A stretch of 64,000 nucleotides of DNA from Stercorarius parasiticus (GCA_013396915.1 VWZL01002062.1:481627-545626), one strand, 5' to 3'; shown: positions 33,501 to 48,400, counted from the first letter of the stretch. The notes: generated by a model not told the origin, from the sequence alone. Translations and numbers: made by a program.

Positions 33501-36500
33501 AAAATCACAGCCCTACCCATTGCACAGGGGAGTGAATGATACCATAGCAGATGATTTTTTATTTTCTTTCAGCGCGTGTGTAAAGAACATAGTTGGGATG
33601 AGTTAAAGATTACAAGAATATTATGGTTATGAAGCCCAACACTAAAAAATTAGGATATGCCTGAACTAAGAGTGTCTGTTGCACCTTTCAGCAGCCACTT
33701 GAATTCAAAATACCGGATCAGGCTCCCATGCCGTGCTGCTCTCAGCCGTTAAGACAGCGCATCCTGACATCACTGTACCGAGCGTAACTAACCTGCAGGA
33801 TTGCACACGACTTGGGCCTCCATCGGTTCACGCTGTGTTAATCCAGAAATGGGCCACGGGGAGGAACTCAGTCACTTGCATACATCAGATGGCAGAGAGT
33901 CTTTGCAGGATGATTTTTAGGAGAAGTGCCAGATATTACCAAAACTGTGCTTAGGAGGTGCAAAGTAGAGGAAAGAAAAGAACACAAATAAATTATATTC
34001 TGCTTAGCCTGTCCTCCTTTTGCAGGGGTTAAGAGGGAGACGTGACAACCAACAGAGCTACGTTTGTACTTACAGCTCCTTTACTGGGAGGAGAGAATGG
34101 CAGCTAAAAACCCCTTGCAGATATATTACCTTTAAAAAAATAAAATCAACACCACCAGAAGTTAACTCTTCAAGCACGAACAAAAAGAAAAGCGACCAAC
34201 AGATGCACAGACAAGCACTGACTTCAGTGGAGATGCAAGGCTGAATTTGGCTTGAATTCCGTGAAGCACTTTCAAAGCAGGAGCATACTGCATACAAATG
34301 AGCGTTAAATAATTCGCATCATTAAGAGAGCTCTGAGCAGCTCATCTGGACTTTGAAAACAGCTAAAGCAAATGTACATTGTTTGAATACCATTAGGGAG
34401 AGTCATTAACTGGCATTAAGAGATCTACAGTATCGACAGTTAGTGCTGTAATAAGAGACCCATCCTCCTTTCCAGGTTATTTTCCTTTTATTGATTTGTA
34501 GAATTTCTTACGCACAAGCTTTAGAGTGCCACAGAGCTCAGCAATTCATGTAGGAATACCCATTAAAGAACTACACAATTACTTCTTTTTTTTATATCAC
34601 ATCTTTTAATTTTGGTTTTTAGAAATATAGTCCTGCTTGTTTGGTGTACATACCATAGACTACTGAAAAACGAATATCTATCAAGGGAACAAAGACACAA
34701 AGATGTAAGTGGATTTACCCAGGGTGACAGGGAAGGACGCAGCGCAAGAGGAACTGACTAAAGGGTCTGGATGCCCGGTTTTCTGGTTTAACCCCTTCAT
34801 CCATCAGCTCTAAGCAGAGCTGCTGAGGCGGGGGATAAACCGTGGCCTCGCGCTGTACCTCACATGTCTGACAGCGTGTTGCAGAAGTAGCAGGGACAGG
34901 TCAGGTGAAGAAACCAAGTCATTCAAAGAGCCAAAGGTACAATATAGATTAATATGGCTGAAGACACTCAAGTGCCGGAGCCACGGGAGGTGAGCAGTGC
35001 CGGAATACCGAGCGCCAAACGTGTGCAGCACAGTGCAGGGGGAGGCAGCAGCCTGCAGGCTGAAGGGAGCTGGAAGGAGTCTCTGATGGAGGCAGAAATC
35101 GTTCTGAGTGACTCAGAATATTGGTATTCACAAAGAGAATTGAGAACAGGCAAAAATAAATAAAGCTGAAAGCAAAACCCAAAGGCCAAATCCCTCTCGA
35201 TAGCCAGAGCGCTGATACAATCTGAGCAACCAAACAACAGCTCCTTGTGAGAACCTCTCTGTGCTGCTTCCCGCACCCCAGCCCCTCGCCAGCGCTTCGC
35301 AGCCTGCGGTTCTACTGACGCCGTTCCTCTGGCAAAGCACAGCCCTGGTGCTCTGCCCTCCACCCCCCCAGCCCTGGCTTCGCCCGACATCGCAGCTCCC
35401 CAGGCTTGCCCGGAGCCCCGAGCAGCTCAGCCCCGCTCCCACTGGCCCGCTGGCTCCTGCCCGTGCCACGGGCACACACGCACCCGTCACCACAGGCTCC
35501 AAGTCCCAGTAGTTTCATTTATGAGCGGATTTATGCCAAGCCAACTCCAAGACTCCGCTGCCATCAGCCCAAGATGTAGGCAGGCAGCACTAAAAACCCA
35601 AGTTCTCTAAGTTTTGCAGTGAAGACTGAAAGACCGATTAGTTCCAATTTTTTATACAAGTGTGATGGCTTTTTGCCTTTCTTTTTGAATTCTTTGCGAA
35701 AGCGTAGTCAAAGAAGTTACAGTTCTATGCACTGGAAGTGAGAGCAGCAAGACCCTGGTCGGGGGAGCGGTCTCCGGCGGGCGGCGGGAGCTTTCACGGG
35801 GCCGGCACTAAGAGCCCCAGCGACGGAGGCAGCTCCCAGGGGTGCCGTCAGACACACGCCCGCAGCAGCGCCATTAGCCCGCTAATGCACATCCTGGCTT
35901 GGCCAAGGGCTATTTGGGAATAGCTCCTTCACTTAACATTTCATTAACAAGAAAAAATTAGAAGACAGTTTTCTAATGGTAGGGGCAGGCCTCTGCAACG
36001 TATCTTCCCATTACAAAAGGTGATTGCTAGAAGGGGGAAGAAATGAACAGTTTTCATTAGTATTTGTAGTAGGATTTATTCATTAATCTCTCCTTAAACT
36101 ACTTCAAAGTACAAAATACTAAATTGCTTGGATCCCCTCTCTGTCTCTTTTACCCTGCAGAAAACAGCCACTTTCCGATCTCTCACTAGCATTGCCAAAT
36201 CAATAAAAAAGCAAAAGCCACCAGTCACAAAGGGGCTTAAGACTGAGAATACAGATCCACAATTCCTTTACCTTAGAAAGCAGACAAAACCAAGACACGA
36301 GTTGAGATACTAAAGTTGAAGCAAAACCCAGCCTTATAAACATTTCCAGGGGGAAGAACATAATGGGGGCAGGGGAGACGGACGGATGGACTAGATTAAA
36401 CTATTTTTCAAAGGTTTTAATGTCAGTCCAAAACCAAGCACTTGAAATGCTTTCCCCATAATCTTCTGGTTAGAATACAATGCAGTGTGTAGCTGGAACA

Positions 36501-39500
36501 TTGTTTCAATGGTTCAGCCCATGGCTTCCAAACACACTGTATTAGACTTTAAACGTAACCTTAATAACGAATGTCTCGGGTTTGATGTTTACCTCTGTGT
36601 CCTCATCCGTCGCTACAGATCTAAAGCTGATTGCATGCACTGGTAAAAGGAGGGTCTGTCCGTGTATGAGTTGATGTTTCTAACGTTTTGAAGACATGAA
36701 AATCCATTGAAGGGTGGGACAGAGAGAGGGAGAGGATTACATTCTGTTTTTAAAAGCAGACTCACTGACACAACAGCAAAGCCTGCCTGCGCTGCTGAAT
36801 TTGACCTTTGCCTCAACTGCAACGCTCGTTTCTTCAGAAATATGGGAGACTTGAGGTGTCCGACAGGACAGAAGGGGGGAGCTGGTAGAGCCATTTCAGC
36901 ATGGAATTCACCGTCCCGCCCCGCATCCCTCCCAGCAGGGGTCCCACGGCAGCGCTGCCACAGGAACTCTGCTCCAGGGACTCCTTCGGGAGCCACCACC
37001 AAGGACACAGTACCTTTAGGGCCCAATGGCATTTCTCCAGCTCCGACTGTCAGGGAAAACTCCCGATGTGCGTCCATGGTCCACCCCACGCTGGTCATTC
37101 CAGCGGCTGGCACAGCAGTGTGGCATCGGCTGCACCAACAGAAAGCAACTGGGTGAAATCCCGGATGCCAGTGGCCCAACGTGCGTTACCTGCGCCTGTC
37201 TGTAACCCAGCAATTAGATCCATCCTTAGCAGCTTGGCTTAATTAGAACTTAGAACTTCTTCAAGCATAAACTTTGCACAAAACTTTAAATGACTATAAT
37301 TAATTATACAGAAAGCCTGAAGTGCCTTCTGGTCTATTGTTAAAATTTTTTCTCCTTTCCTCACACTGACACCAGAACCTGGTTTTGTAAAGGAACGGGG
37401 CTGTAGACTAGAAGAGAGGTATCTCTTATAGCCTCATAAACACACACAGAAACAGCTTTGAGGTCTTGTATAAAGAGAAACAAGGCTTCAGATTTTTTTA
37501 ATCTCAACTAAGAGATGCAAAAAGAGTATTATTCTAACCTATACTTGCTTAGTCCCACTCTTTACACGCGTGACTTCTTTTCTGTCTCCCATTTTAAAGG
37601 CTTTTTGCACTCCCAAATGACTGCCGCTGCCCATTCCCCAGAGATCTGGCATTGGAGAGCTGTACCCCAGCCTGAACCAGCTACTAGAATTTTAACCAGT
37701 AAAAAGCAAAACACAGAATTAGTGCCAGAAACACTCCAACTTCTTAACAGATACAGGGAAGGAAGGGAGGTATTATCATGTAAAGAAACTTTTCCCACTC
37801 ATCTTCCCAGCGCCTACCCACAATAAAATACTGCGGGAATGACACAGCACACAGAGGGCTCTTGAACAATTTGTGGCGGCGGGTGACATCTCATCTCTTT
37901 TTCCACTGCTTTTGGGCTTGCTTTGGCCAAAGGAAGGAGGGAGCCCTCTACGGGCAGAACACAGAGCCCCGCAGAGCACTCGACACCTCAGGACAATCGG
38001 CCTCCTCCACCCCAGACCCTCCTGCCTTACCTGGGGGGCAGCAGGTCCCTGAGCTGTGGGGGGCTCGGGAGCCGCAGGTCACGCAGAAAAGTCGGGCTGG
38101 GCAGGGGGGGACACCGACTCCTTCCTGACGTGCTGACTCTACGGCCCAGAACATAGTGTTTCTGCACTTCTCTATCGCTTCTGCAATCTTTTTCGGGGAA
38201 AAGAGAACATCCCCAAACTGCAGGCTGAAGGACTGTAGCTTGTCTGGCCCACCACAACAGAGCTGCATTTTTTTCTTCTAGGCTGTGCAAAACAGTTGGT
38301 TTTGCCTCACTATGTGCCTCAAGCATACGATGAACTCCTGTATAAAATGAGCAGGTTTATGTTTGTCAAGGCATGTTCAAAATATTTCTTTCCAAAAGCT
38401 ACTTCTATTTCAAGGCTAGATAACAGCTGCACCATTTAAACATTTAAATATTTTCCCATTCTAATGAGAACTTAAGATTCCTTCCAAACAGCTCAACATA
38501 ACAACATGAGAATGTGGCAAACCCAAACTTCAAAACATTTTAACTCAGTAAAAAAACCCAAACCAACACCAAAATGCAAGTATCAAAAAGCATCTAACAA
38601 GATATTAAGTATTAGTTGTAGTGCAACGGGTAACAGATTTTGTTAGATACGCAAAACAGAAAAGTTCAAGTACAGCTTAATGCTTTGAAAATACAAGTTT
38701 TGTTTCATATAAGGGATGTTGACTGTAAGACATCTGCACAGTTACACATGCAGAGCTGCATTATCAGTTTGGTGAAACAGGCAAATACCCATTACAGTCT
38801 CTACACGTCATTTGCAAGCAACTTTCTGTATGACATATTCAAGGTTATGCTTGATTTCTAAATAGATAGAGACAGCAGCATGAAAGCCCATAATCTACAT
38901 CAGTGCTACCAGAATAGCAAACTTGATCTAGATGCAGAAAATGTTCTGTCTGGCCATCGCCAAAGAGCAGAGACACGTGAAGTCTGCATTACTGGAGAAG
39001 AGCCCGTATTTCTTACAGTTCTCCTCGTCTCTGAAGAGGCACTTCTGCTTACTCCATTTCCCAGGTGTAGAGGACAGGTATTTCCAGACTGATCTGGTAG
39101 AGCTCAAGAATTAATTTCTGCATAGCAACCCCCAGTAAAGTTTCCTAGAGAACCTGGATGAAACCAGCAACTACTAGTCAAGGTAAACTGAGCAGCTCTA
39201 CGAGAATGAAATAGCCCTCACACGTGCTTAACGGTCACTAATTCAGGCTGAAACAGAAACATCTGCCTCATCACTGTTATTTCATTACTTTCCACAGCCT
39301 AGGAAATGAGCGGCTACAGATTTACAGCACATTGTCCCCAAAGAAACATACATGAACAGGGGTGGTTAAACAGGACATGAAGATTTGTTATTGCTTGCTT
39401 GAACAATTGGGGTGGATAATGCTTCTGTGTCATGAACCCCATCAATGGCACCTACGTTTAGCTTCATGTAGCTTTAAATCAAAGTTTTACATTAATTTCC

Positions 39501-42419
39501 ATGGGCTTACTGATTGCTTCTTGCTCAAACCCACCATCAGCAGAGACTGCAGATGACTGGTATCACAGAGCAGAAGGTTGGCTATGAGCCCCGTGCCGAA
39601 CACACGGTCTGCTGGAGATCTGCTAGATGAAAAAGAAAACATTCAGGAGTAAGATAGCACAGCCAACAAGAATCAGCAATGTCTGGATTTTGCCTCCTAC
39701 TAATCAAAAGGAGACAGTAAAGCCAATGTTGGGCACCACCAAGGAGAAACAACAGTGATGTCCAGTCCTGTTCTCAGCTGCAGCTGGAACAGCCTCAGGT
39801 CTGCGGCACCCTTTGTTAGAAGTACCAAGGATGCCTGCAGGACACTGGACTGATTTGGTTCTGCTCTGTGTTGTTATCAGCAAAGAGTGGCTGTGGTTGC
39901 CGTTGGACTGGGGAGCTACCTGGATGATGGCGGATGATGGATGCGCACAGTTGCTTCCCATAATCACAACAGAAGAGCAGCAGTTAGCTGTTGCCTATGC
40001 TCCCTGGTGAGCTAAGTGAGTCACAGGCTGGGAAACAGCTGCGAAACCTAGGCAAGCAAATCGCCAGCCCACACTTTTCTGAGAATTTGCTACTTTTCTA
40101 GAGATTATTACAAGTTAATTTTCACCTCTGGAATTCTTACTGTTAGAAAAAAACCACAAACAACCAAACCAACAAAACATTTAGAACCATGAAATGGGAG
40201 ATATTTTCAAGAGATGTGAGGTTTGATCTGAAGTAGGTCCAGGTATGCCCACAGCACCTTGAGCAGAATCTACCTGATGACTGATTATGGTTATGCTTAT
40301 TTTTGTATTTCTAGAAATACCTTATCTGCTTCCCTCCGATGCAGCATTCTGGGCTCTCAGTAGATTTTAATTTTTCTTCTTCACTAGGATAAATACAATA
40401 GCATTTAGACAAACTGCCCACCAGACTGCATCTCTCAGACCCCCAAGACTGTTAAAGTGTGTTTTTATCGAGTCTCTGATCTCTGTCCTCCTCTCCTTAC
40501 ATCGTCCTTTCTGGAGGATATGAACACCAGCACTTCAGAAACACACAGATCAGCTTCCAAGTCATACTTATATTTTGACAGTTACCATCCTTCTCAAAAC
40601 TTCTTCTATGTTCTGTGGTAAATTAACTCTAACGTACTCCAAGAATTCACTGTCCATCCTTCCACTTCAGCAGTTAAAGCCCACTTCTTTAACAGGTATG
40701 CACATGAACAACAAATTGTCATGATCTCTGCTGCAACAGGGTCTTTCAGGTCATTATCCCATTACTGTAAGACGTCAGGTAGTACGCCAGACTTCACCTG
40801 CACCATTACTGTTGTTAGCTGGTAAAAAGAATGAAAAAAATCTTAGCTCAAATCAATGAATTAGCAGTCCATTTCTAAGGTGGTTTTAGTGACCTCATCT
40901 TTTCAAGTAAGCATGCTCTGTTATCCGAAGGACTGTTTCCTTCTCGTGCTCCCACCGGTCTCTTTTCCCATGGAAGAAGGTAGATTTGGTGACAGGATGA
41001 CCACGCAAAGATGTGCAATGTGACCACTGCGAATCCAGCTACTTGAAGTATTAGAATGAAAAATACATTTAAGAAAAGAAACAAACAATGCTTCAAATCA
41101 CTATGCTTTATTAATACTTCAGAAACACCAGGTCCTACAGGGGAGAGTCTTACAACCCCCTGTTGCCAATCACTGCTTTGAAACAACTTCTTGCAATATG
41201 CAAATAGATACATGAGGCACTGTGTGAGTACAAAAGTGACAATACAAAACCCCAACAATTAAACCTCATGCCAATACATACATATATATAAAAAATAAGA
41301 TAATGTAGCATAATACACATGAGCACTATTAGAACAATCCATGTAAATGAATGTACAATATGCATAGCATTTAATGATCAATGACAACCGGTTTCTGACC
41401 TGTGCACAAAACCAGTCAGCTTAAATAAGTTTTTAAGATACTAGATAAGCCACAGCTTATAAAACCTGCTGTACTGCAGCTTTTCTGCTCAGGGTCACAA
41501 GTGCAGATTAGCATACAAAATAAATAAGGACTACGATTCTACAACACTTGGCTAACAGCTCCTATTTCAAAATCACTGGCCCTCTTACTTTCATTCAAGG
41601 TTCGTTAGCCAACACAGTGGCAAGAAACGTGCCTAAAGCAACAGTTCTGCTCTTGTACTGTTTTAATACTGATAAGAACACATATTTTTAAGTCAGCAGG
41701 AGTAGTTACAGAGGTCTAACTTACCACTAAATAAGCACAGGACTGACGTTATCGTACAGAGCAGATGCTGAAGAACGAGACTGAGTGAGAGGCTGAGCAG
41801 CCCCGTGGTTTGCTGCAGTCACCAACCTGCCTGTTCGGTCAACTGGGCGAGAGAGAGAGAGCTGAAGACAGTCAGAAAACTTCCCCCCCCCCAAGTCCAA
41901 ACAATGCAAATGTTTGAGAACACAATCAATCTGCAGGAACAAGGAAATACAGAGACAAGAATATTTCTGAAGTCTTATATTCAGGATGAGAGCTACTGTT
42001 ACCTGAAATAAGCCTAAGTATTCCTATGGAATAACATGCAAATAACAGGATTTTCTTCTTACATGTCTAATACTGGTCAATGCCAAAGATACAACAGTTG
42101 TTGTAGTTTCTTATCTTCCTAGCTGACATGGTACTTTCTACACTCTTGGTGTTGCAGCCTCCAAAGATGGGACCCCATTCACTATGAACAAAGATTAAAT
42201 CAAGATTACAAAGTGGCAACTAAACTGGCTTAACAGCCAATGGAGTTTACAGTCTAAGAGGCAGCATTTTGGGGAGGGGGGCTGACAATGTAAAAGGACA
42301 TAAGAGATAGAAGAAAAAGAAAACTGGGAAGAGAATAAGGAGGAGACAGAGCACAACTGACTTTCAGGAAACGAAGCTAAGAGTAGTTAAAGTAATAAAG
42401 TAAGTTAAAAGTACTTACA
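30561..42419. other. Intergenic, mixed GC-rich islets and AT-rich segments
   Basis: No gene recognised. Small GC/CpG-rich islets lie near 31430-31560, 32000-32150, 33000-33240, 35260-35500, 35740-35900, 36890-37160 and 37920-38130. Between them are AT-rich, non-repetitive segments with homeodomain-like words, for example 31590-31780, 32220-32350 and 34300-34450. A single undetermined base is at 31788. A C10 run is at 41883-41892. Recognisable mobile elements are absent. Confidence 0.45.
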
Positions 42420-42473
42420 GTTAAAACTTTATACTGTCCTTTTTTTTTTTTTGTGCCAGTATAAAGTTTTAAC
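42420..42473. repeat. Perfect inverted repeat (17-bp arms, T-rich loop)
   Basis: The left arm GTTAAAACTTTATACTG (42420-42436) is exactly reverse-complementary to CAGTATAAAGTTTTAAC (42457-42473). The 20-nt loop contains a run of 13 T. A transcript in either direction would fold into a strong hairpin. No flanking mobile-element signature was recognised. It is about 6.6 kb downstream of the PPM1F stop codon. Confidence 0.93.
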
Positions 42474-45400
42474 CCCCAACAAAACAAACATCTTGGCTAT
42501 TATCAAACACACTGAAAGGAAAAAGAAAAAAAAAGCAAGCAGCATTAATCATCCAGTACCAAGCAGAACGCCGTTTAACAAAGTTAGAAAGGGAAACATG
42601 AAAAAGAGGAAGTAATAGTATTTAATTGCCCTGAGAAGGTCCCCATAGGATCTCTCTGGTTTCCTAGCTATTACCTCTTTATCCTTAGACATCCAAAAGG
42701 AGCCACCATTCCTTAGGTAAAGGATAAATGCTTCCTGCAGGGAGCGATGGTCGCACCTCCCACCTCCCCCTGCCAAAGTGACAACCCTTCCACATGCCTA
42801 CTGTACTGCAACACAAAGGATAATAAACTTCAAGAAGTGATCCGCTAGATCAGGAAAGAACGGTCAAGTTCTTGCGCACAGAAATCCAGAACCATTTAAT
42901 CATTAAGTTCAGTACTTGCTATATTAATATCTCCTGGAAATTAGTAATCAGGCTTAATAGTTGAGAGAAAATTCAATAATCATAATCTACCTAGTCACAA
43001 AGCCCAGATACATTCAGCTCCTTAGAAAGTTAAATATATCTTCTCTCTGCAGACTAAAAAGCACATATCAACAACAAGACACGAAACCCTGACTGAGAGG
43101 AGTTTGTTAACAAAATAAAGCAGACATTACAAAGCAGCCAAATTCTTTTGCTTAAAACAGTGGTTTTAAGCTGACAGTGCACTGCCAACTCTTCGTGGTT
43201 GTTTTTTTTTATTCCATTGTTTGCATTCCAAGAAGCTTGAAAACATTTCTTTTCCTATTGATTTGTCCTCTTCTGTTTGACAAAAGCTGCATCTTGCTGA
43301 GTTTTCTATGCTGCCAACACAGCTGTCTGTTGTTTATTTTTGTGTGCTCCAGCAGCAGCGCCCACAGCTTGGAGAACACATTCAGCCCCAACACTGAGCA
43401 GTTGTGGGGAAGGCTCTGACGGGTCACACCAAAACAAAGGTTTCGGTCATTCTCTGTGAGATTTTGGGTTCCTCTGCTGTTCAGAGATAAGGTTATCACT
43501 AGAGCCTACCAGTTCGTTTTAAGGTAGTTAAAGTGGCGTCTATGACAGATGGGTGTTCAAGTCCAGTCACTCCCTCATCTCCATTTGATTACTTTCCAGC
43601 TGACATGACTGAGATCAATATAAATAACTTTAGATAAAAGTAAAATCCAATAAATATATTAAAAACAACCCAAACATAAGCAGAAAGTGGCTGTGTTAGC
43701 TCTTAGAAGTTTTGCACTCATTTGAAAGCTCGTTTTTCTCCCTCTCCAGCCCTTCCTGAATGACGTTTTGTCCATCAGGAGGTTTTGCCCCTCAAAAAGG
43801 GGAACGTACCATCACTTCCTAGTCGGATCTTGTCTAGTCTGATGGCTCAGGCCTGATTATAAAAGGGATAGTGATAAAACTAAGCAGGGAAATTTAATTC
43901 AGGCTTAACTAGAGCTAAATTCTACATGAATCACCTGCAATCTGCTCTGTTGTGGCTAACATCCCCCCACCTTCTCCCTGCAGCTACCTCAGGACTGGAA
44001 ACAGCCCGTGCCCGGGGCTGCGCATGAAACACCTGCAGCCACAAGAACATCAGTAATTTAACCAACCGTCTCACCTACAGACTGAAGCTCAACCAACCGT
44101 TTATGCCCTTTACAGACTGAGGGCATCTGCTGCTTACCTTGTGTGCAAGGCCATTTAGAAATACCTGCATTCCTCAGCCACTTGTTTTGGAAGTTTTAAA
44201 GGATTTGGAAGGTTTTTAAAGGATTGCCTGGGAGGGAAGTTCCAACCCCAAACAGCTGCTTTAAGCTCTCAACCGAAAATGTGTTTTCCAGTGCAGACAG
44301 CCAACTTGTCTCCAGAATTCAGAAAGCAAGAGAAGCACTTTTCCCAACATCCAACAAAAAAATGGAAATTTTAGTGGCTTTTCATGACAAAAAGCTAATA
44401 GCACTGGAAATGCTTTTAAAAAGAGCAGCATCTCATCTGACTTTGAATTCAGATAAGTGTCTATTAAATGCTATTAAAGTCATCACTGTGATTAACACTA
44501 TTCAACTGCCAGCTCTGCAGCAACCACTCCGTGCCCAATTACTCACCAGCCGTATTGATTCATTAACACACTTACGGCAGTTACTCCCGGCAGCAGTTGC
44601 ACAGTGACCAGTTACTGCACACACTGAGGCTCCCGGAGCACCGCCTTAGACAGACGGGTCTCCAGAAAATTCCATTTAGCAGCATTAGCTTCCAAGACAG
44701 TGTTGAGGGGTCACAGTCAGTCACCTCGGATGCTTTTATTGCGATTTCTTCCTTGGCTGTTTGAAGACAGAGTTACCACATCTGAGTTCTGCCTTTTTAA
44801 TGGGTGTGTTTCTAATTCTTTCAAGCACTGGTATTTCACTCTAAAGAACTGACATTTGTAGCCCTATTTTCCAGCCCACTTCCTTTTTAAAATAGGCATT
44901 AATAATACTTAAATGCATTCCTGTCTCTCTCTTTCACTCCTCCATCACTCAGAGGGTGGATTTTACTTAATCTCCCTCTGTTCTGAAAATTTTCCTGAAT
45001 TTCTATCCTCTGTATTCTCAAAAAAAGACCCCAAAACCAACCCCTCAACAAATGTAATTTGTAAAATTGTAATCTTGTCTATGTCAGACCCAGAAGACTT
45101 CAGTGTCTTAGGTACGTTTCTGTGCAGGAGAGGGCAGGGTAGGGAAAGGAAAGGAAGGTAGAAGTATGAATTACCAGTAAGCAAAAGAGATGCTGGATAC
45201 CCACTAAGCAGAATGACTAAAGCTAGTTTCCAATCAAGCACAATACAAGAATTTAAGCGTGCTCTGTTTTGAAAATGCAGGCTTCTTTACGGAGCAATTT
45301 TTCTGATGCTGGGTGCTAAAATGCAGCAGCAGACATTCATTTGGAGTCTAGTAAAATATGAAAATACTTTCATTTTTCATTGAACATTTGTCTTGAATCC

Positions 45401-48400
45401 TTCAGCTAACTGCTACAGCTTCAAAGATTTTGGCTACACTCGAGAATTGTTTTTGTTGCAGGCCCATCAGAGAGACAACAAGGAAACAAGCAAATTAGTC
45501 AATTTGTCATTGCTCAAACTGACATTGGTGGACAAGTGTTGATATATTGTAGATGACAGGGGAAAAGCACAGAGAGGCGAGATCATTCTCTCACCAAAAC
45601 TACAGTTTATTTTTAACCAAAGGAAGGAAGGAAAACAGAACAGAACAACCAGCACCAGAAATCCAAGAAGTTTTAAGAGGAAAGGTAAGAAAAGCTAATG
45701 TAGCACATTAGTACTGCAAATTCAAAACACAGCACCACTCCGTATTTTGGACTCTTTAGTTCAACTTGATAACCTTCTGCTGGAGCTCCCTCCCCGCTCT
45801 CCTCACCACCCATACCCGGACACTTCTTCTAACAGTATTACGCATTATGGCTCGTGATATCAAAGTCACAAGTGAAACTAAAATGGGAGGTTGCCTTGCC
45901 ATCCCAAGGATAAGGCCATCCTGGTGACCATTTCCAACTGAACTTTAAAACTGCACTTCCAAAACCCATACTTGCATCCTGTGTCATACTTTCATTACTG
46001 ATTTAACACTGAAGTTGAAATGTTGGGTTTTAAGAAAAAGGATGCTTCAAGAATAGATAAGACATCTCCAAAACCAATCTTCCTCCAAATAGTATGTGAA
46101 ATTTTACTGTAGATGACACATTAAGACTTATTTATTCCACTGATAGGATACAAACTGCCATTTTTGACCCAGTTACAACTCCTATACACCTGACCAGACT
46201 TTTTAAAGCTAGTAAGAAGTCTCTGAAAAGTAGAGAAATATGGTGTATCCCCTCTGAAATCTGTACGGATTCCCAAAGACTATTCCTATCCACTTACATC
46301 TCAAAGAAATGAGGCACTAGGTCATTGAGAATGAACACATGTGTGTAAGGGAACAACTTCTCAGAATGCAGGATTTCTTCCCTACAGCATAGCTTCAGAA
46401 TTAAATTTTTTTATTACCACAGACAGCTTTCTAAAGGCCCATTCCACTGAGCTCCCATTAAAAAAAAGAACTATCAAATTTGAAATAAATAAGGATATTC
46501 TCACATAGCTGTAAGTATCCATTGAAAGTCTTAGACTTTGTAAAGGAACTTTACAAAGAATTTGGCTTGTTCAGTTCCCTCCATGTTTCAGGAAATTTGG
46601 CAAATTTCAGAAACTAAACCACACTGTGAATTTAGCAACATTTCACAACTCCCTTCATAAATACAATAGCTTCCCCCTCTCCTGATAAACCTCAGATAGG
46701 AGTGAAATCAAACAATTCTGTATGATTCTTACTGTATTAATAATGAGAACTGTTTCCAAGACACAAAGAGGCACTAGTGGTCATCAGAATTCAGCATGAC
46801 ACTGAACATCTGGGTTAGAAATCAAGGAGATGGGAGATGGTGAATACAGAGGGATCACTAGACAAGTCTGAAGGCCCCCTTAACTGAAGTGGGCTCACCA
46901 CAAAAATTCACGGGTACCCTACCAGGCTGCCAGCACAGCAAGCCTTCCCCATGCATTTTAAGGGCAGCAAAACGTAGAATGGAAAAGTGCTTGCAGCCTT
47001 CTCAGAGGAAAAGCTCCTGTTGCCACACAGCAAAACAAGGCAGCTGCTGTCCGAGTTGCTATGTAATGAGGTGCAGCTCACTGAGGAGTCACTATGTTGA
47101 ACCGCACGATCATCCGCAGCAATCCAGCACAAAACTCAGGTGCTCAGGTACCTGCATCGCCCCACTCCAGCTGACAATTCAGAGTCCCTGCGGACACCAG
47201 CACTGCTGCCCTGTCCCTCCTGTCAGCCACCCCAACCCTCTGCCGACATCTCCTCCCAAAGCAACATTCCTGTTCAACACCTTTTATCCAGCAGGACTGA
47301 TGCTGCAATGCCATGTGCTTCTAAATTAGGCACACAATCTTGCTGCCAGATGTAAAGCACTTCTTGTTTAGACCCAGAAATTGGTAACAGGTTTACCACT
47401 GAGCCTTCAGCTCTTGTTGGGTCCTGCTAGCCAGGCTAGAAGACAAGAGAAAACACAACCGGAGGCTCCAGCATGTAATGGACGTAACAGGCACACAACA
47501 ACATACACATTCGCTAAGATTCTTCCGTCCCCACCTCAGCTTCACATCTCTTTAGAAAGTTATTTAGACTCAAAAAGTTCATGAAGTAAGGCCGAATTAA
47601 CCATCTATTTATCAAAACCTGTTACTAAACTGTTTCTAGGTCGTGTTATTACATTTCTTGTGAAGGTCAGAAGTGTACTTGTTTTTAAACGAAAGCCATG
47701 ATGACTCATATTGTTACTTTATGATTAACTAAGTAGAGCTTTTTGCACGGGGCAGGGGGTAAGTCACAGTAAGTATTGTGAAGCTTTTACTACGAGCCAC
47801 AAGATTTGGCAAGAATGAACAAGATGTTTTCTTGAAACCTAGTTCCCACTAAAATCATTCACAAAAATTAAAATATTTAAGTGCATTAAACATTAGTATT
47901 AATGAAATAAAAAAAGTCACATTCTAAAACCACTATAAACTGGCTCACCAGAATACGACAGGAAGCCAGCAATCCTTGCGTGAAATATTTAAGGCACTTG
48001 AGGGTAGTCAGTTTTTAAAACCAGGTAGTAAAGCCACAGCCACTTTAAAATTCTAATTTAAATAAAAACCACAACAAAATAAAGTAACACTGCAAAAAAT
48101 TCCTCCAAATGTAAAGTTCAGTAAATAAACAAATAAACACTTAGAATAAAAATAAAATTCTCATTTGTATAGTACACAAAAAGTGGTAGAAACAGAGCAT
48201 ATTTAACTGCTAGAGCACACATACTGTAAAGATCTCTCAAATACAACAATAACGGTCCTTTCTTTCCGGATTGCCAAATAGCCAATAAAGCGTGTTTGTT
48301 AGGGAGAAACAATCCAGTGCAGTTAAATATTGGATTCCAGTTTATAAACCAGAGCATCCCAGAAAGCAGCTGATTTTGTATCATTTTGCCTGGGATATTT

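Noticed and set aside
36128..36313. CCCTGCAG acceptor-like site followed by an open frame and AATAAA, similar to the 26.4-kb candidate
   Set aside because: The AATAAA is part of an A-rich run and no GT-rich downstream element follows; much weaker than the 26.4-kb case.
40875..41258. 127-codon minus-strand open frame with hydrophobic segments
   Set aside because: Hydrophobicity follows from T-rich codons; no family resemblance and no supporting signals.
43540..43565. GTTCAAGTCC, resembling a tRNA B box
   Set aside because: No A box or cloverleaf arms can be placed upstream at tRNA spacing.
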